DNA of 64,000 nt from CAWANF01 sp963783355 (GTDB lineage Bacteria > Bacteroidota > Rhodothermia > Balneolales > DATFMH01): positions 62,001 through 126,000 of the forward strand of contig CAWANF010000012.1 of NCBI GenBank assembly GCA_963783355.1, read 5' to 3'. Both the position numbers and the translations under genes were made by a program. The stretch's first letter is position 1. Each line of letters begins with the position of its first letter. This document shows positions 51,904 to 61,759 of this stretch, piece after piece. Under the pieces are notes generated by a model that was given only the letters and a program-made list of their open reading frames with translations, was not told the origin of the DNA and searched no databases.

Positions 51904-54333
51904 ATGGCGACTCTGACGGATCAAAAAGTATTGTGTGATCATTGCGGACTTGAATGCCGTGATACCGACATCCATGTAGATGGTAAACACTTTTGCTGCC
52001 AGGGCTGCAAGATGGTATTTGAGTTGCTGAATGAACATGATCTTTGCACGTATTATAATCTCGAATCTCATCCCGGGAACACTATTGAAGCCAATCCGGA
52101 ACATGGACGTTTTGATTACCTGGATCACCCGGACATCATCAATAAACTTTTAGAGTTTGATGATGGAAAAATGAGCAAGGTCACTTTTTTTGTTCCACAG
52201 ATTCATTGTAAATCGTGCATCTGGCTGCTTGAAAACATGCAACGCCTGGACGAAGCCATCATTGAATCACGTGTTGACTTTCTTCGCAGGGAAGTCTCTG
52301 TGACCTACCAGTCGAATGATTTTTCATTACGAAAATTGGTAGAACTGCTCGCTTCTATTGGCTACGATCCGCAGATTAACCTTGACCAGGTCGACAAAAA
52401 ACAACGGGATCATTCAAACAGGAATTTATACCTCAAGCTCGGAGTTGCAGGCTTTGCATTTGGTAACATTATGTTATTTAGTCTGCCTGCTTATTTCACC
52501 GGTTTTAACCTGAATAAAAATTTTACCAATGTCTTCAATGCATTAAATGTTTTACTGGCATTACCGGTATTGTTTTACAGCAGTACAGAATACTTAAAAT
52601 CGGCCGGGATCATTCTGAAACAGAAAAGAATTAACATGGATGTTCCGGTTTCAATTGGCATTATCGCATTATTTGCGAGAAGTCTTTACGAGATTTTAAG
52701 TGGAACCGGTCCCGGATATATGGATTCCTTCTCGGGACTTGTATTCTTTTTATTGATTGGAAAGGTTTTTCAGCGCAAAACCTACGATACCATTTCATTT
52801 GACAGGGATTATAAATCGTATTTTCCTGTATCTGTCCGATTAAAAGAAGAAAATACCTTCCGAAGCGTGCCTGTCAGTTCCCTAAACATTGGGGATGAGA
52901 TCCAGGTACGCAATAAAGAACTGGTCCCATCCGATGCCGTACTCAATTCCGACTCCTGCCTGGTCGATTTCAGTTTTGTGACCGGGGAATCGACCCCCAT
53001 TGAAAAAACAAAGGGTGAACTCATTTTTGCCGGTGGCAGAATTGTAGGTAAATCAGCGGAATTGTTTGTATCCAAAGAAGTATCCCAAAGTTATCTCACA
53101 CGTCTATGGAATAACGACATTTTCCAAAAAGAATATGAATCGAAAAATATAATAAACATCACAGATCAGGCGAGTGTTTATTTTACCCTGGCCGTCATTA
53201 TTACCGCTTCCCTGTCCGGTTTGTATTGGTGGCAGTATAGTCCGCATTTAGCGATAAATGCTTTTACCTCCGTTTTAATTATCGCCTGCCCCTGCGCTTT
53301 GGCACTCGCCGCTCCCTTCACGCTGGGTTCGGCTATGAACATTTTCGGACGAAGCGGATTGTTCCTGAAAAATACCACTGTGATTGAACGCCTGTCACGA
53401 ATTAAATCAATCATATTTGATAAAACGGGCACACTTACCCGATCTGATAAGAAAAATATCGAATGGGCAGGACCTGAACTTATCCAGTCAGAAAAAGATC
53501 TTATTTATGCTTCCGTTGCCCACTCAACACATCCCCTGAGCAGACAAATCCACGATTTCATCCATCCGGAACAACAAATTACCCTCATTGATTTTGATGA
53601 AATCGAAGGTAACGGAATACGGGCATTATCGGAAGAAAATGTCATGTTGGTCGGCTCGTATCAATGGATGGAAGAGCATCATGTTTGCATGAATAATATA
53701 CCCAAAACTCCTTTTGCTACAGCGGTTTACGTATCGATTAACGGATTATTAAAAGGTTATTTCAAATTGGAAAATGCCTACCGATCCGGGTTGGAAGAGC
53801 TGATGAACAAGTTAAGAAAGAAAATCAAAATGCGGTTGCTATCCGGTGACAATGATCATGAGAAAGAGCGTCTTCTTCCACTTTTCGGTCATTCCGATCA
53901 GCTAAAGTTCAAACAATCTCCGGAAGATAAATTGGCTTTTATTCGCAGCCAGCAGAAACTGGGAGAACCGGTAATGATGATTGGTGACGGTCTCAACGAC
54001 GCGGGTGCCTTGCGTCAAAGTGATGTTGGAATCGCTATTACGGACAATATTGGCGCATTTTCACCGGCTTGCGATGCGGTTTTGGAAGGCTCTCAGCTCA
54101 CCAAACTTGATACATTTTTGCGATTCTCCAAGGCCAGTATGGTCATTATTTTCATCAGCTATGGCATTTCCCTGGCATACAACCTGATTGGTTTGGGTTT
54201 TGCTGTCCAGGGGATTTTATCACCGCTGATCAGCGCCATATTGATGCCGATAAGTTCCATAACGATCATAATTTTCACCACAAGTTCCACCTACCTGGTG
54301 GCAAAAAAGATGGGGTTGTCCACATGGAAGTAA
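51904..54333 (+). CDS. ccoI: Copper-transporting P-type ATPase for cbb3 oxidase assembly (CcoI/FixI)
   Basis: An 809-residue P1B-ATPase. The N-terminus has a Cys-rich metal-binding domain (CDHCGLECRD, HFCCQGCKMVFELL), then an HMA-type domain with IHCKSCIWLLENM. The membrane and catalytic core shows the copper-type CPC motif in IIACPCALALAAPF (about residue 465), TGES, the phosphorylation site FDKTGTLTR and GDGLNDAGALR. FixI/CcoI delivers copper for the CuB centre of the cbb3 oxidase. First gene of the oxidase operon, and its end overlaps ccoS by 10 bp. Confidence 0.94.
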   Translation: MATLTDQKVLCDHCGLECRDTDIHVDGKHFCCQGCKMVFELLNEHDLCTYYNLESHPGNTIEANPEHGRFDYLDHPDIINKLLEFDDGKMSKVTFFVPQIHCKSCIWLLENMQRLDEAIIESRVDFLRREVSVTYQSNDFSLRKLVELLASIGYDPQINLDQVDKKQRDHSNRNLYLKLGVAGFAFGNIMLFSLPAYFTGFNLNKNFTNVFNALNVLLALPVLFYSSTEYLKSAGIILKQKRINMDVPVSIGIIALFARSLYEILSGTGPGYMDSFSGLVFFLLIGKVFQRKTYDTISFDRDYKSYFPVSVRLKEENTFRSVPVSSLNIGDEIQVRNKELVPSDAVLNSDSCLVDFSFVTGESTPIEKTKGELIFAGGRIVGKSAELFVSKEVSQSYLTRLWNNDIFQKEYESKNIINITDQASVYFTLAVIITASLSGLYWWQYSPHLAINAFTSVLIIACPCALALAAPFTLGSAMNIFGRSGLFLKNTTVIERLSRIKSIIFDKTGTLTRSDKKNIEWAGPELIQSEKDLIYASVAHSTHPLSRQIHDFIHPEQQITLIDFDEIEGNGIRALSEENVMLVGSYQWMEEHHVCMNNIPKTPFATAVYVSINGLLKGYFKLENAYRSGLEELMNKLRKKIKMRLLSGDNDHEKERLLPLFGHSDQLKFKQSPEDKLAFIRSQQKLGEPVMMIGDGLNDAGALRQSDVGIAITDNIGAFSPACDAVLEGSQLTKLDTFLRFSKASMVIIFISYGISLAYNLIGLGFAVQGILSPLISAILMPISSITIIIFTTSSTYLVAKKMGLSTWK

Positions 54334-54512
54334 TGTTTGTATTAATTGGATTCAGCCTGCTTATCGCTGTCAGCTTCCTTGGAGCATTCATCTGGGCAGT
54401 CAAATCGGGACAATTTGAGGATAAGTACACCCCTTCTGTACGAATATTATTAGACGATAATGAAAACGATTCATCTTCATCCCTTAATCAAGAAAAATCA
54501 ATAGAGGAGTAA
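54324..54512 (+). CDS. ccoS: cbb3-type oxidase assembly protein CcoS
   Basis: A 62-residue protein with one membrane segment (VMFVLIGFSLLIAVSFLGAF) followed by IWAVKSGQFEDKYTPSVRIL, the typical CcoS motif in which FxDxxxP-type residues follow the helix. CcoS is needed for inserting haem b and copper into CcoN. It overlaps ccoI by 10 bp and is 6 bp before ccoN, whose GAGGAG ribosome site lies inside its end. Confidence 0.92.
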   Translation: MEVMFVLIGFSLLIAVSFLGAFIWAVKSGQFEDKYTPSVRILLDDNENDSSSSLNQEKSIEE

Positions 54513-54518
54513 TAACTG

Positions 54519-56666
54519 ATGGCTCTGGAAACCTTTAAATACGATAATCGAATCGTACGAAAATTCGCTGTTGCCACCATGACATGGGGTATTATCGGGT
54601 TTACCGTTGGATTGCTTGTCGCTATTAAATTATTCGCCCCTAAATTTTTAGGATATATTCCTGAATTGACGTTCGGACGACTACGGCCATTACACACCAA
54701 TGCGGTCATTTTCGCATTTGCGGGAAACGCTATTTTCCTGGGTGTGTACTATTCACTGCCCCGGTTGCTCAAAACGGAAATGTACAGTAAAGTACTCAGT
54801 AATATAAATTTCTGGGGCTGGCAACTCATCATCATAGCTGCGGTTATCACGCTGCCAATGGGCTTTAATACCAGTAAAGAATACGCCGAGCTGGAATGGC
54901 CGGTTGATATCATGATAGCCATAGTCTGGATCATCTTTGGCATCAACATGATAGCAACCATCTTGCGAAGGCGGGAGAAGCACTTGTACGTCGCGATATG
55001 GTTTTACCTGGCAACTTTCATCACGGTCGCGGTCTTACATGTTGTTAATTCCATGGAGATCCCGGTGACGCTTTTCAAAAGTTATTCATTATATGCCGGA
55101 GTTCAGGATGCGCTTGTACAGTGGTGGTATGGACATAACGCGGTAGCTTTCTTTCTGACAACGCCGTTCCTGGGAATAATGTATTATTTCATTCCAAAAG
55201 CATCGAACCGGCCAATATATTCGTACAGGTTGTCGATTGTCCACTTCTGGGCGTTAATTTTTATTTATATCTGGGCCGGTCCGCACCACCTGCTTTATAC
55301 GGCTCTCCCGTGGTGGGCACAATCACTCGGAACCGTATTTTCCATCATGCTTATTGCTCCGTCCTGGGGGGGTATGTTAAACGGACTCCTGACACTCCGC
55401 GGCGCCTGGGATACCGTTCGAGAGAGTCCTGTTTTGAAATTCCTTGTTGTTGGAGTAACCGCGTACGGTATGGCCACATTCGAAGGACCAATGATGGCGC
55501 TGAAGAATGTGAATGCGTTAACGCATTACACAAATTATGTTATTGCCCATGTTCACACCGGTGCGTTATTATGGAATGGCGGACTCACTTTCGCAATGTT
55601 GTATTACATCATTCCGAAGATTTATAACACCCAGTTATACTCGAAGAAACTGGCGAACTACCATTTCTGGTTCGCCACACTGGGGGCCCTGTTTTATGTC
55701 ATTTCGATGTACTTTGCCGGAATCACTCAATCTCTTATGTGGAAAGAGTTTACGCCACAAGGATTCTTACGTTATCCAAATTTCCTGGAAACGGTGCGCC
55801 AGATTATCCCGATGTATATGATCCGCGCTTTTGGCGGCGCGTTGTTTATCACAGGCGCTATACTTATGGTCATCAACCTGTATAAAACAATGAAACTGGG
55901 CTCTTTCGTACCTGAAGAAGAAGATGCGGCTGCTCCATTTATCAAGACCAGTGAAGCTCCGGGTAATAAGATGTTCCACCGCTGGCTGGAATCGAAACCG
56001 GTACTCTTTTCCACTCTGACATTTATTGCCATTTTGATTGGCGGTGTTGTTGAATATGTCCCGACTGCGTTAATCGACTCGAATATTCCAACTATCAGCA
56101 GTGTAAAACCCTATACTCCACTGGAATTGCAGGGCAGGGATATTTATATCAGGGAAGGTTGCAATAATTGTCACTCTCAGATGATCCGTCCGTTCCGTTC
56201 TGAAACGGAGCGCTATGGTGAATATTCCAAAGCCGGTGAATTTGTTTATGATCACCCGTTCCTCTGGGGTTCGGAAAGAACCGGTCCGGATTTGCAGCGC
56301 GAAGGAGGCAAATATCCCAATTCGTGGCATTTTCTGCATATGAAAGATCCGAGATCCACATCTCCGGGTTCCATAATGCCGGCTTTCACCTGGCTTTACA
56401 CTCAAACTATTGATACGGTGACTACTTCCGAGAAAATTCATGTCATGCGTGAATTGGGTGTTCCATATCCAAAGGGATATGAAAATCAGGCCAATGCGGA
56501 TCTGGCAAGACAGGCCAATACCATAACAGCTGATCTGCAAAAGAATGGCTTCCAGGTCAAATCGAATGAGGAAATCATCGCTCTGATAGCATATCTACAA
56601 CGCCTGGGTACCGATATCAAAGCCAAACCCGGTACGGCATCAACCACTACTTCAGCAGTAAACTGA
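54519..56666 (+). CDS. ccoN: Fused cbb3-type cytochrome c oxidase subunits I and II (CcoN-CcoO)
   Basis: A 715-residue protein. Residues 1-470 are CcoN: twelve or so spans with haem/CuB ligand regions RLRPLHTNAVIFAF, WWYGHNAVAFFL, WAGPHHLLYTALPWWAQ and IAHVHTGALLWNG. From about 490 to 700 it is CcoO, with a membrane anchor and one c-haem site in REGCNNCHSQMIRPF (about 547), and later MPAFTWLY with the likely Met ligand. Separate genes are usual in proteobacteria, while the fusion is common in Bacteroidota. This is the catalytic core of the high-affinity terminal oxidase. Confidence 0.95.
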   Translation: MALETFKYDNRIVRKFAVATMTWGIIGFTVGLLVAIKLFAPKFLGYIPELTFGRLRPLHTNAVIFAFAGNAIFLGVYYSLPRLLKTEMYSKVLSNINFWGWQLIIIAAVITLPMGFNTSKEYAELEWPVDIMIAIVWIIFGINMIATILRRREKHLYVAIWFYLATFITVAVLHVVNSMEIPVTLFKSYSLYAGVQDALVQWWYGHNAVAFFLTTPFLGIMYYFIPKASNRPIYSYRLSIVHFWALIFIYIWAGPHHLLYTALPWWAQSLGTVFSIMLIAPSWGGMLNGLLTLRGAWDTVRESPVLKFLVVGVTAYGMATFEGPMMALKNVNALTHYTNYVIAHVHTGALLWNGGLTFAMLYYIIPKIYNTQLYSKKLANYHFWFATLGALFYVISMYFAGITQSLMWKEFTPQGFLRYPNFLETVRQIIPMYMIRAFGGALFITGAILMVINLYKTMKLGSFVPEEEDAAAPFIKTSEAPGNKMFHRWLESKPVLFSTLTFIAILIGGVVEYVPTALIDSNIPTISSVKPYTPLELQGRDIYIREGCNNCHSQMIRPFRSETERYGEYSKAGEFVYDHPFLWGSERTGPDLQREGGKYPNSWHFLHMKDPRSTSPGSIMPAFTWLYTQTIDTVTTSEKIHVMRELGVPYPKGYENQANADLARQANTITADLQKNGFQVKSNEEIIALIAYLQRLGTDIKAKPGTASTTTSAVN

Positions 56667-56679
56667 CAGGAGAAACAGT

Positions 56680-56892
56680 ATGTATAAATTCGTACTTCAA
56701 TCGATTGAAGGGATAGAGATTTTTCCAATTATTTCGCTGACCATTTTCTTCGTGTTTTTTGTCTTGTTGATATATGTGGTCTATACCATGGATAAAAGCT
56801 GGCTGAATAATATGGCCAGCTTGCCACTCGATAAAAAGGACAATAACGATACAGCTACAAATAGTAACCCGGGGGAGGTATCCAATGGCTGA
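56680..56892 (+). CDS. ccoQ: Small cbb3 oxidase subunit CcoQ-like
   Basis: A 70-residue protein with one membrane segment (FPIISLTIFFVFFVLLIYVV), followed by YTMDKSWLNNMASLPLDKKD, which matches the short CcoQ/FixQ proteins in size, topology and position between the CcoNO fusion and ccoP. CcoQ stabilises the complex. AGGAG precedes the ATG. It overlaps ccoP by 8 bp. Confidence 0.82.
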   Translation: MYKFVLQSIEGIEIFPIISLTIFFVFFVLLIYVVYTMDKSWLNNMASLPLDKKDNNDTATNSNPGEVSNG

Positions 56893-57538
56893 AGAAAATC
56901 AACACAAAGAAAACGAACCTAAAATATTTGAAGATGAGCGGGAAAAACTCCTCGATCATGAATACGACGGCATCAGGGAACTAAACAATCCAATGCCCAA
57001 ATGGTGGCTCTATGGATTTTATTTCTGTATTGCTTTTGCCTTCGTATATTTAATGTATTATCACGTACTTGGCTGGGGCCCCAATGCCCAACAGGAATAC
57101 CAGGCGGAGATGGCCTATGCCCAACAGCATTACAGCCAGGTAAAAACGGAAGAACAGGAGCACAAGGGAGAAACGGAACACGATTCCTTCGAAGACATGA
57201 AACCCCTGACCGATAAAGCAAGCCTTGCAGCCGGAAAAAAAATATTTGATTCCGTCTGCTTTGCCTGTCATGGACAGCAGGGACAAGGTATGGTTGGCCC
57301 GAACCTGACCGATGATTACTGGATTCACGGTTGTAAACTCGGAACGATTATGAAGAATATCACTACCGGCTTCCCTTCAAAAGGAATGCCTCCGTATGGC
57401 GGTGGAAAGACCCTGAACACCCAGGAACTTCATGATGTTGCCAGTTATATTCGATCTCTTCGGGGCACAAATCCTCCGAATCCCAAACCGGTTGATATGA
57501 GCCGGGCGAAAAAATGTGTCCCCGGTCATGACGATTAA
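56885..57538 (+). CDS. ccoP: cbb3-type oxidase subunit III with a single c-haem (CcoP)
   Basis: A 217-residue protein with a CcoP N-terminal region (YDGIRELNNPMPKWWLYGFY), one membrane helix, a Glu/His-rich linker, and a C-terminal cytochrome c domain with one haem motif (VCFACHGQQGQG at about residue 125) and the axial Met in GMPPYGG. Proteobacterial CcoP is a dihaem protein of about 300 residues. This one has lost or never had the second haem domain. It passes electrons from cytochrome c to CcoO. Confidence 0.92.
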   Translation: MAEENQHKENEPKIFEDEREKLLDHEYDGIRELNNPMPKWWLYGFYFCIAFAFVYLMYYHVLGWGPNAQQEYQAEMAYAQQHYSQVKTEEQEHKGETEHDSFEDMKPLTDKASLAAGKKIFDSVCFACHGQQGQGMVGPNLTDDYWIHGCKLGTIMKNITTGFPSKGMPPYGGGKTLNTQELHDVASYIRSLRGTNPPNPKPVDMSRAKKCVPGHDD

Positions 57539-57565
57539 TTCATCTGTAAATAAAGAGGTTTAACT

Positions 57566-59074
57566 ATGGCAGAGGGTGGATCTTACAGCGATTCATTCCG
57601 TGACAACATTGCCACTTACACAAAAGAAGGCAAACGAAACTGGGTATATCCCAAAAAACCTTCCGGGCGTTATTACAATGCCCGGAAGATCGTTGCCACT
57701 ATTTTGCTGGCATTTCTTTTTGCGGGACCATTTATCACTATTCACGGACATCCGATTCTTCAGCTCAATATCCTGGAACGGAAATTCACTATCCTGGGAA
57801 TGGTTTTCTGGCCATCGGATTTTTACCTGCTGGCATTGGCCGCTTTAACGACACTGCTCTTTGTAGTTGTTTTTACAGCCATTTTCGGGCGAATTTGGTG
57901 TGGATGGGCCTGTCCCCAGACCATCTTCATGGAAATGGTTTTTCGAAAAATAGAATACTGGATTGAAGGCGACTGGTCCGATCAAAAAAGATTGAACAAA
58001 GCTCCGTGGACTCCCAAAAAGATATTCAAGAAGGTATCGAAACACAGCATTTTTTATGCCATATCATTCATTATAGCGAATACATTTCTGGCTTATATCA
58101 TCGGCAAAGATGCCTTATTCAAGATTATGACCGATCCCCCGGCTGAACATATCGTCGGATTGGCCATAATCAGCCTCTTTAGTTTGGTATTTTATGGCGT
58201 ATTTGCCCGATTGCGGGAGCAGGCTTGTCAGTTCGTATGCCCCTATGGACGTTATCAGTCTGTTCTAATTGATGAAGATTCCATTGCGGTTTCCTATGAT
58301 TTTGAACGGGGCGAACCCAGGGGAAATCCTAAAAAAGCCCGTTTCGATGCAAAGAAAAAATTCGCCGGGAACACATACCCAAAAAGCCTTGATGTTGTCA
58401 ATATGGCTGCCGGAAATTCCGATAATGCGGTTATAGAATCCACTCAAACGCTCGGCGATTGTATCGACTGCGGCCAGTGTGTCCGTATTTGTCCGGCCGG
58501 TATTGATATTCGTAACGGCATTCAACTGGAATGCGTACAGTGTACCGCTTGTATCGACGCCTGCGACAATGTTATGGATAAAATTGACAAGCCGAGGGGA
58601 CTGATTCGGTATTCTTCATTGAATGGAATTAAAAACCGGGAAAGTAAAGTCATATTCACTCCCAGGGTTATCGCTTACAGCATCATCATGGTGATTTTAG
58701 GTTCTCTGTTTATTGGTTTACTTTTGAGCCGCAGCGATACTCAATCCATCATATTACGAGCGCCGGGAACGCTATATCAGGAACTTCCAAACGGTGAGTA
58801 CACCAACATTTATAATTTAAAAATCATCAATAAGACGTTTGACCCCAAAAAGATAGAAATACGATTACTGGAACCCAAAGAAGGAACCATAACAACGATA
58901 GGAAACATACCGCCTGTTGGTTCTCAAGACATCCGGGAAGGCAGATTTTTTCTGGCCTTACCAAAAAACATTCTCAAACCGGAATTAACAAAAATCGTAT
59001 TCGGAGTCTACACCGATGGAAAACTGTCTGACCGGATAGAATCCTCATTCATTGGCCCGGATAAACTTAATTAG
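57566..59074 (+). CDS. ccoG: cbb3 oxidase accessory ferredoxin-like protein CcoG (FixG/RdxA)
   Basis: A 502-residue membrane protein with AGGTTT-type spacing after ccoP. It shows the CcoG pattern: several helices, IWCGWACPQTIFMEMVFRKI near residue 110, ACQFVCPYGRYQSVL near 220, and two [4Fe-4S] motifs (CIDCGQCVRICPAGIDIR and CVQCTACIDACDNVMDKI) near 300-340. An Ig-like domain follows at the C-terminus. CcoG reduces copper(II) to copper(I) for delivery to the oxidase. Confidence 0.95.
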   Translation: MAEGGSYSDSFRDNIATYTKEGKRNWVYPKKPSGRYYNARKIVATILLAFLFAGPFITIHGHPILQLNILERKFTILGMVFWPSDFYLLALAALTTLLFVVVFTAIFGRIWCGWACPQTIFMEMVFRKIEYWIEGDWSDQKRLNKAPWTPKKIFKKVSKHSIFYAISFIIANTFLAYIIGKDALFKIMTDPPAEHIVGLAIISLFSLVFYGVFARLREQACQFVCPYGRYQSVLIDEDSIAVSYDFERGEPRGNPKKARFDAKKKFAGNTYPKSLDVVNMAAGNSDNAVIESTQTLGDCIDCGQCVRICPAGIDIRNGIQLECVQCTACIDACDNVMDKIDKPRGLIRYSSLNGIKNRESKVIFTPRVIAYSIIMVILGSLFIGLLLSRSDTQSIILRAPGTLYQELPNGEYTNIYNLKIINKTFDPKKIEIRLLEPKEGTITTIGNIPPVGSQDIREGRFFLALPKNILKPELTKIVFGVYTDGKLSDRIESSFIGPDKLN

Positions 59075-59088
59075 GAAGCTTCGATACT

Positions 59089-59553
59089 ATGGAAGGAAAA
59101 AAGAAATTTAAATTTAACTGGGGCTGGGGTATTTTTGCCTTTTATAGCCTCTTTATTCTTGCTACCAGTGCCTTCGTTTATTTTACAACCCAGCAAGATG
59201 AAGATTTGGTAACTCCCAATTACTATAAAAAAACGCTCACTTATCAAAATCATATTGATAAAGCGCAACGTGCACTTGATCTTAAAAACCCGGTTCGCTG
59301 GAAATTGGATAGCCAAGGTCATTCAATTTTGTTTGAATATCCGTCGACCGATGTGACAGGAAGTATAAAATTTTTTCGTCCTTCTGATGCAAAGCAAGAT
59401 CGGACCGTTGATATCGAACCCACTCCGGACGGTTACCAAACCATTTCCGTCAAAGGTCTGGGAGCAGGACTCTGGAAAGTTGAAGTCGACTGGTCGGAAA
59501 ATGGTAAAGAATATTATCAGGAAAAAAGATTAATCTTAACTTCAAAGTCATAA
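59089..59553 (+). CDS. fixH: FixH-family protein
   Basis: A 154-residue protein with one N-terminal membrane segment (WGIFAFYSLFILATSAFVYF) and the motif TPNYYKKTLTYQNHIDKAQR, typical of FixH. The remaining periplasmic part is a beta-sandwich ending in VEVDWSENGKEYYQEKRL, where family members often have WEDGRAYYQE. FixH/CcoH is needed for stable assembly of cbb3 oxidase. It is 14 bp after ccoG and 3 bp before the next gene. Confidence 0.9.
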   Translation: MEGKKKFKFNWGWGIFAFYSLFILATSAFVYFTTQQDEDLVTPNYYKKTLTYQNHIDKAQRALDLKNPVRWKLDSQGHSILFEYPSTDVTGSIKFFRPSDAKQDRTVDIEPTPDGYQTISVKGLGAGLWKVEVDWSENGKEYYQEKRLILTSKS

Positions 59554-59556
59554 ATT

Positions 59557-60270
59557 ATGATTTGGGCCGGATTTTTTATCGGATTAGTGGGAAGCCTGCA
59601 TTGTGTTGGGATGTGCGGCCCCATTGCCATGTCTTTACCGGGATTTGGCCAGTCACGTACAAAAATAATCCTTACCCGGTTCATTTATAATCTGGGCAGA
59701 GTCGTCAGTTATGCCATGCTTGGTGCAATCATGGGCTTAATAGGCCGCCAAATATCCATGGCCGGGTACCAGCAAACCTTATCCATCGTTCTGGGTATCC
59801 TGATTTTGTTGACTACTTTCGCTCCCACTCGTCTCGGAAATCATTTTCTTGAAAAAACCCGTCTTATCGTCATCTTCCAGAAAATTCAATCCGGCATAAG
59901 TTCCTTATTTCGTTTCAGTTCAAACCGTTCTATGTTCCTGATAGGAATACTGAATGGCCTGCTTCCCTGCGGACTCGTTTATATCGGCCTGGCCGGGTCA
60001 CTTGTAACAGGAACGATAGCCGGAGGAATCACATATATGATACTTTTCGGTCTTGGAACACTTCCCATGATGCTTACGGTCTCTGTTCTGCCACACATCG
60101 CCGGTATAAACATGCGAAGGAAATTGAATCGATTAATTCCCTATGCAGCGATTATTGTCGGAATCCTTTTTATATTACGGGGGTTGTCCCTGGGAATACC
60201 GTACGTCAGTCCTGATTTAAATCATCCCATGATGCACCAAACCCATATGAACGTACGTTCTGAACATTGA
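59557..60270 (+). CDS. TauE/SafE-like membrane protein of the cbb3 operon
   Basis: A 237-residue membrane protein with six predicted helices. The start FIGLVGSLHCVGMCGPIAMS and the mirrored NGLLPCGLVYIGLAGSLVTG are the paired motifs of the urease accessory/SafE-type family often found after fixH in Bacteroidota oxidase operons. It has two Cys near the membrane face (CVGMCG) that could handle copper. A role in copper supply to the oxidase is inference. The C-terminus is Met/His-rich (HPMMHQTHMNVRSEH), which supports metal binding. Confidence 0.82.
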   Translation: MIWAGFFIGLVGSLHCVGMCGPIAMSLPGFGQSRTKIILTRFIYNLGRVVSYAMLGAIMGLIGRQISMAGYQQTLSIVLGILILLTTFAPTRLGNHFLEKTRLIVIFQKIQSGISSLFRFSSNRSMFLIGILNGLLPCGLVYIGLAGSLVTGTIAGGITYMILFGLGTLPMMLTVSVLPHIAGINMRRKLNRLIPYAAIIVGILFILRGLSLGIPYVSPDLNHPMMHQTHMNVRSEH

Positions 60271-60297
60271 TATATGAATTTTGAATCAATCTGACTC

Positions 60298-61674
60298 ATG
60301 CCAAAAATTGAAGTAGACATCGACCTTGTAAAAAAATATGATGTGCCGGGACCACGATATACCTCATATCCTTCCGCCCTGCATTTCAGCGATCAAGTCC
60401 AGCAAGATACTATAACAGAACAAATCAGGAAGAATAACGAAACGGACAAACCTCTGTCTCTTTATTTTCATTTGCCGTTTTGCTATTCCCTGTGTTGGTT
60501 TTGCGGCTGTACCCAGGTTATCACTCACAACCAGGGAAAAAGCGGGCCCTACATTGAATACCTGGATAAAGAAATGTCGCTGATGCAGTCACTTATGAAT
60601 CCGGATCGAAATACAGTACAGATGCACTGGGGTGGCGGAACACCGACTTTTTTGTTACCTAATGAAATACGGGATTTAGGACGAAGAATACATTCCTATT
60701 TCAATTTTACGGAAGATGCGGAAGTCAGTGTTGAATTAGATCCGAGACGCCTTACCCACGACCATGTTTTAGCCCTACGAGAAGCTGGTTTCAACCGTGC
60801 TTCATTAGGCGTTCAAGACATCAATCCAAAAGTTCAGGAAGCCGTTCATCGAATTCAAACCAAAGAACAGAATGAAAATACCTTAAAGTGGTTGCGTGAA
60901 GAACAATTCAAGTCGGTTAATATCGATTTGATTTATGGATTGCCACATCAAACAGCGGAATCATTTGACGCTACAATCGATGCCGTTTTAGCATTCGATC
61001 CCGATCGTCTGGCTGTCTTCAATTATGCACATGTCCCCTGGGTTAAGCCGGCCCAAAAATTGCTTGATGCCGACTTTCTCCCCGCTCCTGAAGAAAAACT
61101 GGCGATGTTGAAGCTCATCATTGAAAAACTGACGCATAACGGATACGTATATATCGGGATGGATCATTTTGCTAAATATGATGACGAACTTGCTGTTGCT
61201 CAGAGAAATAAAGAACTGCAGCGTAATTTTCAGGGTTACAGCACATATGCCGGGACAGATATTTATGCATTCGGTATGTCCTCAATATCTCAGGTGGAAG
61301 ATGTTTACTATCAGAATATCAAAACTCTGCCTGAATATTATGAACATCTGGACCATGGTAAACCGGTGATGATGAAAGGTTACGTATTATCGGAAGATGA
61401 TAAAATCCGGCGCCAGACGATCATGCAGCTAATGTGTGATATGGAATTGAATTTCGATAAGATGTCCGAAAAACTGGGCATAGATTTCAGAAATTACTTT
61501 TCAGACGTCCTGAATGGCTTCGATGATATGGTCGATGACAATTTATTGACTATCAACGATCAGGAAATACAAGTCACCGACAACGGCCGGTTATTTATAC
61601 GTAATATCGCCATGAAGTTCGATGCCTATCTGAAGAAGGAGTCAACCAAGAATCAATATTCACGCACTGTTTAA
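60298..61674 (+). CDS. hemN: Oxygen-independent coproporphyrinogen-III dehydrogenase
   Basis: A 458-residue radical SAM enzyme. YDVPGPRYTSYPSALHF near the N-terminus and the cluster motif CYSLCWFCGCTQVITHN (CxxxCxxC with the extra HemN cysteine, about residue 61) are specific to HemN rather than HemW. GGGTPTFL binds SAM, and YGLPHQTAESF follows near residue 210. It decarboxylates coproporphyrinogen III without oxygen. With a likely oxygen-dependent HemG nearby, the cell seems able to make haem at low O2 when the cbb3 oxidase is needed. Confidence 0.95.
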   Translation: MPKIEVDIDLVKKYDVPGPRYTSYPSALHFSDQVQQDTITEQIRKNNETDKPLSLYFHLPFCYSLCWFCGCTQVITHNQGKSGPYIEYLDKEMSLMQSLMNPDRNTVQMHWGGGTPTFLLPNEIRDLGRRIHSYFNFTEDAEVSVELDPRRLTHDHVLALREAGFNRASLGVQDINPKVQEAVHRIQTKEQNENTLKWLREEQFKSVNIDLIYGLPHQTAESFDATIDAVLAFDPDRLAVFNYAHVPWVKPAQKLLDADFLPAPEEKLAMLKLIIEKLTHNGYVYIGMDHFAKYDDELAVAQRNKELQRNFQGYSTYAGTDIYAFGMSSISQVEDVYYQNIKTLPEYYEHLDHGKPVMMKGYVLSEDDKIRRQTIMQLMCDMELNFDKMSEKLGIDFRNYFSDVLNGFDDMVDDNLLTINDQEIQVTDNGRLFIRNIAMKFDAYLKKESTKNQYSRTV

Positions 61675-61706
61675 AAACAGGTGGTAATTATTGGTGTTTT
61701 CCACTT

Positions 61707-61750
61707 CTTTTCGTAATGTAGAAATATGTTATATATGACATTACGAAAAG
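61707..61750. promoter_or_regulatory. 13-bp perfect inverted repeat overlapping the ribosome site of the next gene
   Basis: CTTTTCGTAATGT (61707-61719) is an exact complement of ACATTACGAAAAG (61738-61750), with an 18-nt spacer. The right arm contains AAAAG of the ribosome site AAGGA (61748-61752), 7 nt before the ATG at 61760. It could be an RNA hairpin hiding the start or a protein operator. Confidence 0.6.
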
Positions 61751-61759
61751 GAATCCGCC

